Shown: positions 24,501 through 35,790 of the stretch, one piece after another
Position numbering within the stretch: the first letter of the stretch is position 1
How the letters are laid out: every line of letters starts with the position of its first letter
Assembly (NCBI GenBank): GCA_003586115.2
Contig: QVOM02000034.1
Coordinates: forward strand, 133,035,598-133,099,597
Length of the DNA: 64,000 nucleotides
Direction: 5' to 3'
DNA from: Salvator merianae
Taxonomy: Eukaryota > Chordata > Lepidosauria > Squamata > Teiidae
Notes under the pieces: generated by a model
Database searches by the model: none
What the model saw: only the letters and a program-made list of their open reading frames with translations
Told to the model about the DNA's origin: nothing
Program-made: the position numbers and the translations under genes

Positions 24501-26143
24501 ATCCATACTTGTGCTTCTTATATGGAAAGATATTCAGTGGTCCAAGAGAACATGAGAATTTCTATATGAGACGGCAGCATAGGTAGCAGGTAAGCATCCA
24601 GTCAAACAGGTTAACATCTGATGGCTCTGTGATGAGAAAGGCTTGTGCAAGTTCCCCCCGAAGAAGTGGATTGTGACTCCTGAAATAAAAGCAATAATGG
24701 GAGCAATAGTTGCTGGGGAAATGGCAATGCACATTATAATGCTGGCCTCGCAATTTGTGTTGATTTTGGCTTGCTACAAGCCACGGGGAGAGCCAGAGAG
24801 GAATATTTTAGCATGAAACTTCCAATATTATTATGGAGGCATTAACTCGTGCTCTCTCCTTCATGACATGACAGCTAGCAGGCTTTACACTGGCACAGTG
24901 CATCTGGGCTGATTATTTCTTGTTCCCAGCGAGAACAAATATTGGATTCACTGCTCTGTCTTGCTAAGCAGCAGATGGGAGAAGTCAGGGCAGCAATAAC
25001 CCTCTGCTATCCCATTACCTGGCTGAAGGGAAAGCAAAATGTAGTGTGGCAGAGGAAGAGCAGCTCTGAGGCACTAACCAGCTGCACTTCAAACCCCCTT
25101 TTCTCCCCTCGGAGGTTGGGAAGATTGATTAGCAGTTTAGCCAGATGCTTCTGAGGTGCAGTTCTCAAGATCCAAACAGGCGGCCAGGGAGTATTCTCCC
25201 CATTGCTTGCTCATTGCCTTGCAGAAGTCCTTTTACTGTTCAGGCCTGGGATGGCTCCTGGATGGAGTCAGCCTGCAAATGTGCCAAAAGCTTCCAGATG
25301 TGTGTGGAGGGAGCAGAAATCATGAGGTAATACAGTGGCCTGACATGTGCAGGATTGCAAAATACAGATTTGTGTCGTACACACAATATCTTAATGATGT
25401 CTGCACAAAGGTACACAGCCTTTTAAGACTGAGATGGACTGTTTAGTATTCAGAGGGAGAGGTTCTGCTCTGTCATCTGTTTTCATCCATTGTGTGGAAA
25501 TCAGACATCTTTCAATTAATATGTCTGCTGTACAAATACTGCGTTCTGCGTTTTCTCACATTTCTGCTGGCAGCAATATTTATGTCTGACTATGTGTTTG
25601 TGGACTAATCACATCTGCTCTAGGTACCACCTTGTTGCTAAGAGAAATCACATGGATGTGCCCGTGTAGTCTTCAGGATTTGAGCTCTACTCAAGGAAGT
25701 CATTGTCTCTATCCAGTCTTTAAAATAATCTAAATAAAGAGATTGAAATATGGAAGGTAAATTTTGTGATACTCTCCTTTTCCAGTATGGAATGTTTAAA
25801 TACGCTTCAGCTATACTTGAGGAGAAGTCAGATACTAAGTAATTTTGTGAGGGTGGCTGGTCAGGCAAGGGTGGAAAAGACCTTACGTATGGAGCCTAAT
25901 GGTATACAGCATGTTCATCCACAGCTGGAGGAGGAGAAGACAATGAATAGCATTTAATGATGGCCAACAGCTGCCAAGCTTTTTGTTTCTTCACAACAGC
26001 TTTTGAGCTGGAGCAATTTAAAAAGTAAGCATTTGGAGGGTTGCATTTGGACCCTGGAAAAAAGACTGCCTTTCCAGAGGCAATGGTTGAATTGTGAGCC
26101 TGTTCTTGATATGGCAGTTATAGCACTTTGATTTCTTGTTACA
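21528..26143. other. Unclassified, no gene seen
   Basis: I find no exon. Contents include AT-rich runs (22900-22980; 24355-24415), a hairpin at 23183-23270 described separately, and a block at 24780-24960 that does not look transposon-like. The ORF on the minus strand at 24534-24734 is hydrophobic but has no recognisable domain. Confidence 0.35.
23183..23270. repeat. Imperfect hairpin
   Basis: The arm GGAAGGAGAGTTTCCTCTTA plus ACTG pairs with CAGTTAAGAGGAAACTTTCT plus TCC, about 23 bp with two or three differences. The loop of about 40 bases contains a smaller TGACCA/TGGTCA stem. This may be a foldback element or a transcribed hairpin; I cannot tell which. Confidence 0.6.
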
Positions 26144-26196
26144 TGGAGGAGGAGGAGGAGGAAGAGGAGGAGGAGGATGGAGGAGGAGAAGGAGGG
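26144..26196 (+). repeat. (GGA)n microsatellite
   Basis: An imperfect GGA/GAA repeat of about 53 bp. Confidence 0.9.
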
Positions 26197-26282
26197 ATCA
26201 CACCTCACTGCAAAGTTTTCCTCCTTGACCCATTAGTTTCCTCTATTTTTGGGGTTGAGTTTACATAAACATTATGTAAAAG

Positions 26283-26426
26283 CAAGTAATTGCAAGTAGA
26301 TAAATAGGGAGCATCACATTGTGTGATGCGGAAGATAGATAGATGTAAGCCTTCGGGTGAAAAATAACCTTGTAAGCCGCTTTGAGTTAGCTTCGGCCGA
26401 GAAAAGCGGGGTATAAAAACCAAATT

Positions 26427-26456
<30 letters not shown>
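26283..26456 (+). mobile_element. TTC-tailed retroposon, copy 1
   Basis: CAAGTAATTGCAAGTAGATA leads to a CATCACATTGTGTGATG palindrome, then CTTGTAAGCCGCTTTGAGT, GAGAAAAGCGGGGTATAAAA and a (TTC)n tail (26425-26456). The GTAAGCCGCTTTGAG...GCGGGGTATAAA end resembles L2-type 3' ends of squamates, so this is either a truncated LINE 3' end or a SINE using an L2 tail. Possible flanking duplication: TTATGTAA / TTATGGTAA. It differs from the 29082 copy at 3 of about 147 positions. Confidence 0.75.
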
Positions 26457-26457
<1 letters not shown>

Positions 26458-28101
26458 TGGTAAGAATAACATTTAGAAAGTTTGGCAAATTTGATATTTG
26501 CATGTTTCAATTTGATCTGTGTCTTTCTGCTGACTGGATCTCGTAGTTCCTGATAACTTCAGCCAAGTTTTTCCTTAGGCAGATTCCAAATTTCAAGGTG
26601 TAGGTTCTTAATGGGTTAATGTGGCAATTATGACACTCCCAGCTCCCACCATTCATTTCTCCTTGGGAATACCCTGAGATGACCCTGATCTGAATGCAAA
26701 GTTTACCCAAAAACACATTTTTTCAAAAATCAAATTATATGTTTTGGTAACAAACAGATTTAGAAATGTGCAGTTTAGGAGAAAAGGCATATAAACATAG
26801 AAATTATTACATGTGAATGCTTGTGAGGCTTTTTGTTGTTGTTTCTAAATAAAGGTGCATATTGATATGGGAGTGAATTGAACAAATAACAAATTGTCAC
26901 TTAAATATAAGTAGACTGATTTATTTATTCCAAGATTTTTTTATTTTTTTTTTAAATCACTAAAAAAGATCCAGACTTTCTCATCTGGAAATCCTTTCTC
27001 TAGCCCTCCATGTATGAAGACTTCATGAATATTCTTAATCCAAAGAAATAATTGTATAAACTGGAATCTTTCCTCCTTCTTACATATTTCAGGAATAAAT
27101 TCTGGAATTATATAGAATTTCAAATGCTGTATCAGAAATAGCATCCTAATAGAATTATTATCCTTGACCAGAATGGAAACAAGAATGGAGTAGTAGGAAG
27201 AGGATCTCAGATTTGATGGGTTCCTGCTCCAATCCATTTGTGTGTTTCTATATTTCTACTTCTGTTTCACTTTCTACCTCAACACATGTATTGAATAAGG
27301 TTCATTTCATTTAACATCCTTTATCTTTGGTGGCCAATTAAAAACATCCCCAAGGTTTTTAGTGCAGTTTCTAGTAGACTCTGACAGGCAACCAATTTTA
27401 CTTCTCCCAAGAATGGGAGCTGAAAGGGCCTTTGCTCTACCTGCTTCCTACGAAGAGTTTTTGACTGATTTGAGGATTGATTTTGAGTCTGTTCGTTTAT
27501 GTGCCAATAGCTTTCTGCCGGGGCAGTAAATCCAATTTTCCTCTGACAGTTATGTCGACTTCCTCAGCCTCCAGTTTTCCTGTTCGGGTTAGATTCACAG
27601 TGATGACAACCGTGCTTTGGAACAGCAGTGCTTGACAGTTTGCCTCTCTTGCCAGCCCCTGGTGAGTGTCATGCAACTGCCCCAGGTAAGCAGCTGAATA
27701 GCAGAGCACACAGGGTATTCACACTCAATGGCTTAATCTATGCCATGACTTGATACTATTCTGGAACTTAGTCCACGAATATGCAATTCTTTAGAAGTGC
27801 TTCTGAGCATGTATGCTTGACTCTTCTTCCTCATCATAATCACAACTGATTCCCACAAAGAATTTAGGGTTTAGAGAAAGTGATTCTATACTGTACTATA
27901 GTACATGTATCCAGTCCGTGCCTTTATTAATTAGTCAACAGACCATAACAAAAATTAAAATACAACTGACACAAGTAGAAATATGTAAAATACAAGATAT
28001 ATAAAAGTTATGTTAGAGATGTAATTAAACTGAGTTGGTATTACATTAAATGTCCCCCCAAGCAGATTACACCTATACGATCACCATAGAGGAATCTTAT
28101 C
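26457..28101. other. Unclassified, no gene seen
   Basis: No supported gene or nameable repeat. Minus-strand frames at 26941-27237 and 27497-27709 lack any recognisable domain. Confidence 0.35.
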
Positions 28102-28200
28102 TTTGTATGCACTCAAACCTAAATTTTAATCCAGCTTCAGTACACTTTCAGAGTGAAATAATTCATCTGTAAAGTGGCTAATTATTTTCTTTCCACAAGG
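28102..28200. mobile_element. One-ended fragment of the 43688-type MITE
   Basis: TTTGTATGCACTCAAACCTA, then AATTTTAATCCAGCTTCAGT and CACTTTCAGAGTGA, matches the left arm of the 43688-43910 element with substitutions. The partner arm is missing. Confidence 0.55.
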
Positions 28201-29081
28201 TGGATTTTCTGAGTTTGAGAGTGCTAAAAGAAAAAAGTTTGTGCTTTTGGTGATGTGCTCTCTCATCACCTTTCACAATGAGCTCCCTACATTTGAACTA
28301 GCTGGCTCTAATTATATTGCCTTTTCATCCTCTTGGAAAAGGAAATATTTAGCTGAGGTAGAATGAAGAGAGTGAAGGTGGAGAGAGTTTTGTGTTTGTG
28401 TCATCCCTGAATTAAAGAGAAAGGAGGATAACATTTTTAATTGCTTCTACCACAGATATAACCTACAAGCCTTTATGAACCACGAATCCAGAAGAGCTTA
28501 GGCCTAAGAATCCAGGAATTAACACAGCTCTTGCCAAATTACAGTTATCAAGATTCTTCAGGGGTAAGCATAGTCATTAAATGGATATGAACCAGATATA
28601 GGTTTGAAATGTAAATCTGTCCAAAAGATACAACATGCAGGCAATTTGTCAAGTGCCTTTGCAGACTAATCCCTGGTGCTTTGTCTTTCAGGCTGTACCT
28701 GCAGTGAAAAAATGACAATTGTTCCTGTGCTGCAGTGATGTTTACAAAGTGACACAGTGAGGGGAAAAATGAGATTTTAGTTCAAGGGAGCTTTTCTTTT
28801 AAATAAATTTTGCATATGGAAGAATGGTGATAGGACAGATACAGCAATGGCTCTATCAAAGAAGGATAGAAAGATAGATGAAACACAGGAAGCTGTGCTT
28901 CATATTGTCAGAGCAATTCTCTGTCTAACTAAGAAAGATCTACTGGGTCTGGGAACAAGTCTTTCTTCTAACCAATTTTCTCTGTCAAACTGAAAATATG
29001 CATATACAAAACACGCACTCTAGGACTGGGCAGTGACCACTTCTAGCAATCCTACTTAAAATGTGATGTGACTATTGAAAT
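28201..29081. other. Unclassified, no gene seen
   Basis: No supported gene or repeat between the MITE fragment and the second TTC-tailed retroposon. Confidence 0.35.
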
Positions 29082-29279
29082 CAAGTAATTGCAAGTAGAT
29101 AAATAGGGAGCATCACATTGTGTGATGCGGAAGATAGATAGATGTAAGCCTTCTGGCGAAAAATAACCTTGTAAGCCGCTTTGAGTCAGCTTCGGCCGAG
29201 AAAAGCGGGGTATAAAAACCAAATTCTTCTTCTTCTTCTTCTTCTTCTCCTTCTCCTTCTCCTTCTTCTTCTTCTTCAT
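29082..29279 (+). mobile_element. TTC-tailed retroposon, copy 2
   Basis: The same element as 26283-26456, starting at the same base (CAAGTAATTGCAAGTAGATA). It differs at CTTCTGGCGAAAAATAACC and GAGTCAGC. The tail is a longer (TTC)n/(TCC)n mixture (29224-29278). Identical start points argue for a defined 5' end, as in a SINE, or for a shared truncation. Confidence 0.75.
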
Positions 29280-29583
29280 CTTATATTTTGAAAAATCCTT
29301 TGATTTTCAGCCTACAAGAGTCCTAGCTCATTGACTTGCCGAGATTAATTAAAGGACACAATGACAGAAGTGCTAAAGAAAGGGGACCAAGTCAGGCAAA
29401 GCCAGAAAAGGCTGACTTTTCCTGACTTTTCTTGCATCATTCAGCTCTTGAACATCCAGATTAATATAAAACAAAAACAAAAAATTCAGGAGTGGATAAC
29501 AAATGCCTCACTGTTACAGGTAACTTTTTCAGGATATGCGCATTATTTAGAAAGGAGACGCTTTCCTGTGGCTGCCTGCCTTT

Positions 29584-29832
29584 GAATGTGAAATTATAGA
29601 TATTAGCTTCCACACTAGTAATGGAAACCTCCCAACGTACAATATGCACTCGGCTATGCCTATAAATGGTAACAGAATAATGCTCCTATCCTTTGCATTG
29701 CATATAGTGGATTCTCATGGGAATTCCTGGAATGTGAAATTATATATATTACCTTCCACGCTAGTCATGGAAACATCCCGACATACAAAACGCACACACA
29801 GCTATGCCTGTAAATGTCAACAGAATGATGCT
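29584..29832. repeat. Direct duplication of about 102 bp
   Basis: 29584-29684 and 29730-29832 are direct repeats, both starting GAATGTGAAATTATA and ending AGAATRATGCT, with an offset of 146 bp. They share TTCCAC.CTAGT.ATGGAAAC and GCTATGCCT.TAAATG.. in order. The divergence (roughly 12-15%) suggests an old local duplication. Confidence 0.75.
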
Positions 29833-30669
29833 GAAAATTTCCCTTGTGAGCAGGAAATGCTCCTCTTCTGGCTAGATGGTGCTGTGCCCAATCATCAGGT
29901 TATCTGAGCTGGAACTGATTGTGTAAACATTGCAATGAAAAGCAATTTCATAGGGGGGAAACACCCACAACCTGAAATGCTTTCCATTTTGGAAGATTCA
30001 AATTAAACATAGACTTAACTTGACTGCCTCCATTCCTGGCATCTACCTAATTTAATATATTAATTGCTGGGGAAGAATCCCTTCCTAGATAACAAATTGC
30101 ATTGATTTTTTGAAAATGGATTCAACAGTTTGTTGCCCCTGCAGCCTTGCCAAGTTCCTTTTAATCTTTCAGCTGGTGTCTCCAAAATTCCCATCTCACT
30201 AATGAGTTTTGAGAGAAAAATATTGCAAACGGTGCCTGAATTTACAGCTTCAGCTTTTATCTCTGAAAGTTAAAAAGATGTCAAGGCTCTGCAGTCCCCC
30301 CTCAGATATGCTGCTACTAGTCAGGCCAGAAAAGCCAAAGGGTCACAAATCTGAATTGAAAATAAAAAAAAATCCAAACTACTTTTATCAGATGCCATGG
30401 AGGTACATATAGGACAAATAAAATAGCTGTTTAATTGGTTTTCAGAAATGATTAAAGGCCTGGGGATGTAGAGATTATGTCCAAGCCTGAAAGAAATTTG
30501 TTCAATTTCTTAACTTTTCTTGTAGTCCTAGAAAGGCCAGTATTTCTTTATGACACCCTGCAGTCTTTGGGGCTCAATCCACTTCACTATGGGAGCAAAA
30601 TACACGTGTGAAGGATTCTCCATGAGACACAACATGCCAGGTCTGTCTGTCCTCCATTGACTCCTGAAT
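29833..30669. other. Unclassified, no gene seen
   Basis: I see no gene or nameable repeat. Confidence 0.35.
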
Positions 30670-30810
30670 GCACAAGCTCAAGTTCATTCCTTCCATGACA
30701 CTATCTATCCATCTCATCCTCTGCTGTTCTGTCCCCTTCTCCTTTTGCCTTTAATCTTACTCAACATTAGGTCTTTTCCAATGAGTCCAGACTTCTCATT
30801 CTGTAGTCAA
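30670..30810 (-). mobile_element. RTE/BovB fragment, antisense
   Basis: CACTATCTATCCATCTCATC, then CTCTGCTGTTCTGTCCCCTT, CTCCTTTTGCC and TCTTTTCCAATGAGTC are the reverse complement of the BovB ORF2 C-terminus. On the minus strand this encodes a SLEKT...EGKRRR-type motif. The fragment is short and degraded. Confidence 0.7.
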
Positions 30811-32119
30811 TTAACCAGTGACCCAAAATATGGGGCAGAGGATTTCCATGTGCCATCCCAAACCTCTTTGCAATGATCTCTTCAATCAACAAAGCAATGA
30901 CAAAATGGGATTGTCGGATCTGTGGCTGACGTCTATTTATGGTTGATGACTGATGTTCAACACTGTGTAAGAACATTTAACATTTTATTTCCTAACTGCC
31001 AAAATTTGGTAGTTGATACAATATTTCAAATATGGTAGTATTTGATAGTCGGAAGGCCATAGTATTTAGTATTTGACTGAATATCATGACTGGCATTTAA
31101 CAGTATTTAATATTTGACAGCAGATGGTAGTTGTCCTGGATTCATACTAAGGCAGGATCCACATGGTGTGTGTGGTAATGGCACTGTGAGAAATCCAAAG
31201 GGTACAAGAATCACGTGACCCCACATTCATTGGCTTCCATTTTGCCACAGAGAGGTGGAAAGTACTGCTGTAATTGCTTTACACACAGAGTAGGACAAAC
31301 TGTTATCATAATGCGTTCCGCCTCTCTCCAACCCCACCACTATTTCAAGATGCAGAAAATGCCCATTTTCCTGCCCTTTTTGAAAGAAATCTTGGCAGAA
31401 ACTTCAGAAAGAGGGAACTTGTGTCCCCTAACTTCAACACTGGTGTGGGCAGGAAGAGAGTTGGCCATGTGAATAGCATACCAGCTGCCTCCAGTGCCAG
31501 AACAAGGACTCTGGCCATGACACAGTATAATTGGTTATGACTGAAACTTCCAGATTTTGCAGTTGTTGGCTCTTGAAACATTCAAGAAGTGCTAAAGAGT
31601 CCAATGTAGTTCACTGTCAAATTCTCAGGCCAAGTTTAGTAACAAAATACATTTTTCTTTTAAATCACATTGGTTTTCTGTAGTGAAAGCTGACATTTCT
31701 GGAAATACTTTTCTGAATATTGGTTTCTGTTCTATTCAGAATTTTGCCATAGAAGAACGTGGTGAGTTACAAATACAAACACTAATATTAATCTTGTGAG
31801 TATTGTAGAAGCATTTCAGTGAGCTGAAATAGGTGAAATTTATTGTGTTATCTCAAAGCTGTGTTACAAACAGGTGAAAGTGAAATCAGTTAAGTCTGAT
31901 TAGGTCTAACTGAAATAAATGTGGTTCTTTCCCCATTTACTCCTATCTCAAGAACAGCAGGTGGTGGACAGTTTTGTTCTCTTAGATTCTAGAATGAAGT
32001 AAACCATACTAAAGAACTAAGAAAAAAATTAATCCTAGGGAATAAGGCAAATACAAGTTTAGAAAGAGTTATAGAGAATAAGACTACTTTATTCACAAAA
32101 AAAAAATCAGAATACTTAA
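30811..32119. other. Unclassified, no gene seen
   Basis: Contains a degenerate TAGTATTTGA-like repetition at about 31010-31125. Nothing else could be named. Confidence 0.35.
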
Positions 32120-32206
32120 AATGAGAAAATCCCCTAGAGCACTCAGAAGTCTTTTAGATTCCATAAGTCTCCAAGTCTTCTGAGAGCTCTAGGGGATTTT
32201 CTCATT
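32120..32206. repeat. Foldback hairpin with a 34-bp stem
   Basis: AATGAGAAAATCCCCTAGAG continuing to CACTCAGAAGTCTT pairs with AAGTCTTCTGAGAGCTCTAG continuing to GGGATTTTCTCATT. Two of 34 positions mismatch and the loop is about 19 bases. It may be a tiny MITE; no duplication is clear at the edges. Confidence 0.75.
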
Positions 32207-32319
32207 GGCCTGGATGGCACTGCTACCAAGGCTCTGGTCCCTCTCTAGAACCAGAAGATGAGCAGGGCCATCAACACAATTGCTCCTAAGTACCCTCAGT
32301 GTACTTCTGGAGCCCATAT

Positions 32320-33100
32320 AGCACCTTGATATTCCATGGAGCCATGGACAACGAAACAGGATGGTTGGAGCTTAGAGCGCAGATGGCAAAAATCCTGCTA
32401 TGAGTCTAAACAAACACGAGTTAGAGGAGTAGCCATCCAGCAAAGTTCATTTGAATGGTGAATGGCCTTGTAAGATCAAGCCTGAGGGAGCAAGAGTGGC
32501 AGCCATCTAACATCTACTGTGATAAATTTGCAGAAAACTTAGAGGGCAAAGTCACTCAGATTCATGGGGGATGGCTGCCACAGTTGGGAATAATCCAGAG
32601 GAAGTGTCAGGAGGACTATCTGATCCAGTTGTCTTGGAACAGTTTCAATTATTGTGACCTCAGGAACTGAATAAACTGCTTGCTGGGGTTTAGCCAACCA
32701 TATGCCCTCTGGATCCTTACACCTTTTGGCTGAATGCCTCTTTGAGAGATGGGATGGTCCCACTGGTTCTTAAAGAGGTGATGATGCATGCCGTCCTCAG
32801 GGGGTCCTCCCTAGATCCAGAAGATTTAAATAACTATTGCTTATTGGAGAGCATACACTTAAGGTATTCAACTGCAGGCATGCTTAGAAGAAGCTGATTA
32901 TCTAGACCCATTTCAATCTGGCTTCAGGCTCTATTATGGCACAGAAAATTTTTTGGTCACCCTGGTCATGACTGTCTCTTGGAGAAAGTCAAGGAGAGTG
33001 CAACCATGTTGGTTCTCCAGGATCTCTCAGAAATGTCACAGGGTTCGGGAGCTGGGGGCATTGTTCTGTGGTGGTTCCACTTCTGTCTCCAAAAGGAGGG
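32320..33100 (+). mobile_element. L2 LINE copy A, partial
   Basis: Starts with 5'-proximal ORF2 sequence (GGTTGGAGCTTAGAGCGCAG; ATGAGTCTAAACAAACACGA). It continues through TGCCTCTTTGAGAGATGGGA and CCCATTTCAATCTGGCTTCA to the start of the RT region (TTGGTTCTCCAGGATCTCTC). A deletion follows, and it ends near CTGTCTCCAAAAGG, where copy B begins by repeating the same segment. Many stops and indels are present. Confidence 0.75.
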
Positions 33101-34544
33101 TATGACCGGTTGGGTCCAGGGAGTAGTAAATGCCTCCTTGAGAGATGGGGTGGTCCCGCTGGCTCTTAAAGACGCAGTGGTATGGCCCCTCCTCAAGAAG
33201 TCCTCCCTGAATCCAGATGATTTAAACAACTATCACCCAGTGGCCAACATACCATTTTTGAGTAAGGTATTAGAGAGTGCCGTAGCTGTTCAACTACAAG
33301 CATGGTAGGAAGGAGCTGATTATCTAGACCCATTTCAATTTGGCTTCAGGTCTGGTTACAGCACAGAAACCACCTTGGTCACCCTACTTGATGGCCTTCT
33401 CTGGGAGAAAAACAAGGGGAATGCATCCCTGTTGGTTCTCCTGGATCTCGTGTTGGCTTTTGACACCATTGATCATGATATCCTTCTGGAGAGACTACGG
33501 AGTTTAGGAGTTGGAGGCACTGTGTTACAGTGGTTCCGCTCCTATCTCCAAGGCCAATTCCAGAAGGTAGTTGTGGGAGATTCCTGCTGATCATCCTGGG
33601 AACTCAGGTGTGGGGTTCCTCAGGAGTCGATCTTATCTCCCATGCTTTTCAATATCTATATGAAGCCACTGGGGGAGGTCATCAGGAGATTTGGAGTCAG
33701 CTGTCATCAATATGCAGATGACACCCAGCTCTACATATTTGTGCCATCTGAATCAGGATGGGTGGTTGAAGCGTTGGACAGGTGCCTGGAGGCAGTAATG
33801 GGCCGGATGTGGGCCAATAAATTGAAGCTGAATCCAGACAAGATGGTGGTACTGTGTGTCAGAGGGTCTCGGGTCCATGAAGTTAGAAGGCACATGACCC
33901 TTGATGGGGTTGCTTTGCCCTGGAAAGGACAGGTGGAGAATCTTGGTGTACTCTTGGACTCTACGCTTACCATTGAAACTCAGGTGGAGGCGGTGGCCAA
34001 GAATGCATACCTCCGGCTACAGCTGATTCGCAAACTATGACCCCTTCTGGACAGAGATAATCTGGCCACAGTAATCCATGCTTTGGTAACTTCCAGACTG
34101 GATTACTGTAACGTGCTTTACATGGAGCTGCCCTTGAAGATGATTCGGAAGCTGCAACTGGTGCAGAATGCAGCAGCTGGAACAGCCAGCCGGATGCATA
34201 TCATGCCAGTCTTAAAAGAGCTGCATTGGCTGCCAATTCACTATCGAGCCCAATTCATGGTGTTAACCTTAACCTATAAGGCCCTAAATGGCTTGGGCCC
34301 CAAATAGCTAAAGGAGCGTCTTCTCCAATATCAGCCTGGCTGTGCCTTAAGATCTGCAGATGAGGCCCTCCTGGTTGTACCACCACCTTCAACAGCTAAA
34401 GGGGTGGGCACCCAGGATAGGGCCTTTTCAGTGGTGGCCCCCAGACTGTGGAACACTTTCCCCCCTGAGGTGTGTCAACCTTCCTCACTTTACATCTTTA
34501 GGAGAGGAATAAAGACACACCTATTTACCCTTGCCTTTGGCTAA
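32979..34544 (+). pseudogene. L2 ORF2 reverse transcriptase, inactivated
   Basis: One frame (phase of 32979) can be followed for about 1.57 kb, across the copy A/B join, to a TAA at 34542-34544, with no frameshift. Premature stops lie at 33306, 33588, 34038 and 34305. Visible L2-clade RT motifs include LLDLVLAFDTIDHDIL (domain A, about 33440-33487) and GVPQESILSP (33609-33640; the family usually has GVPQGS, so a Gly to Glu change). The catalytic YADD lies in QYADDTQLYI (tyrosine codon at 33711). Later motifs are LDYCNVLY at about 34098 and ELHWLPIHYRAQF at about 34215. The stops make it inactive as read, but the lack of frameshifts suggests a relatively recent copy. Confidence 0.85.
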
Positions 34545-34690
34545 AGGTACAGCTTTCCCTCCCTACTTTCAGACTACTGTTTTATTGCATGCCTATTATG
34601 AGTTTTTGTTTTGTTTTGTTTTAATTGTTGTAACCCGCCCTGAGACCTTCGGGTATAGGGCGGGATAAAAATGCAAATAAATAAAGAAAT
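33100..34690 (+). mobile_element. L2 LINE copy B, with intact 3' end
   Basis: Begins in the segment before the RT domain (AGTAGTAAATGCCTCCTTGA) and runs to the 3' end. The 3' UTR has AATTGTTGTAACCCGCCCTG, GGGCGGGATAAAAATGCAAA and an (AAATA/AAAT)n tail at about 34675-34698. It is the best preserved retrotransposon in the window. Copy C lies directly downstream and may have inserted at its tail. Confidence 0.85.
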
Positions 34691-34719
34691 AAATAAAATC
34701 AATGCCAAATATGGACTAT

Positions 34720-35790
34720 GGGAGATTCTTGCTCAACATCCTGGGAATTCACCTGTGGGGCTCCTCAGGGACCAATCTTATCTCCCATGCTCTTTAATAT
34801 CTATATGAAGCTACTAGGAGAGGTCATCAGGAGATTTGGAGTGGGGTGTCATCTATATGCAGAAAACACCTAGCACTATCTCTCCATGCCATCTGAATTA
34901 AGAGAGGTGGCTGAAGTGCTTGACAGGTGCCTGGAACTGGCAATTGGCTGGATGGGGGGCATTAAATTGTAGCTGAATCCAGAGAAGATGGAGGTGCTGT
35001 GTGTCTCAGGGTCTTGAGAAGCACCCCATTTTTGATGGGATTCTAATGCCCTGGAAAGGCCAAGTATGAAATCTGGGGATACTCTTGAACTATGCACTGA
35101 TGCTTGAAGCTCAGTTGGAGGCAGTGGTCAAGAGCACCTTTTTTCTACCTCCACCTGGCTTGCCAGCTATGATCCCTTCTGGATAGAGATGATCTGGCCA
35201 CAGTAATCCATGCTCTGATAGCTTCCAGATTGGACTATTGTAGTGTACTTTACATGGGACTGCCCTTGAAGATGGTTCAGAAGCTGCAGCTAGTGCAGAA
35301 AGCAGCAGCTATACTGCTGACTGAAACAGCTGACCAGACGTACATTATGCCAATCTTTAAAAAGCTGCACTGGTTGCCAGTTCACTACCAAACTCTTATA
35401 AGGCCCCAAGTGGCTTGGGCCCCAAATATCTAAAGGAATGCCCTCTCCCTTATTAATGTGCTCATGTCCTCCTGGTTACACCACCGCCTTCAGTAGTTAA
35501 AGGGGTGGGGACTCAGGATAGGGCCTTCTCAATCATAGTCCCCAGATAATGGAATAGCCTCTCCCTGGGGAGCACTAGGCACCTTTACTATATACGATCA
35601 GGGGATAAATGAAGAGGCATCCTTTTACTCTGGCCTTTCGCTGAGGAAACAGCTTCCCCTCCACACTTTCAGACACTGTTATAGTTTTTAGCATATTCAT
35701 TTTATATTTTGTTTTTATGGTTGTAACCAACCCTGAGACCATTGGTGGGATAAAATTGCATATAAATAATAAATAAGTAAGCAAACCTAC
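34720..35790 (+). mobile_element. L2 LINE copy C, degraded
   Basis: Starts within RT domain B (ATGGGAGATTCTTGCTCAAC; CTCAGGGACCAATCTTATCT), paralogous to about 33572 in copy B. The catalytic region is changed (CTATATGCAGAAAACACC for the YADD segment). It ends in TTGTAACCAACCCTGAGACC and ATAAAATTGCATATAAATAA. It has numerous frameshifts and a deletion before GGCCCCAAGTGGCTTGGGCC. It is older than copy B by divergence. Confidence 0.8.

Noticed and set aside
24534..24753. Hydrophobic minus-strand frames resembling a membrane segment
   Set aside because: There is no family motif, and two overlapping frames look equally hydrophobic. No splice context could be defended.
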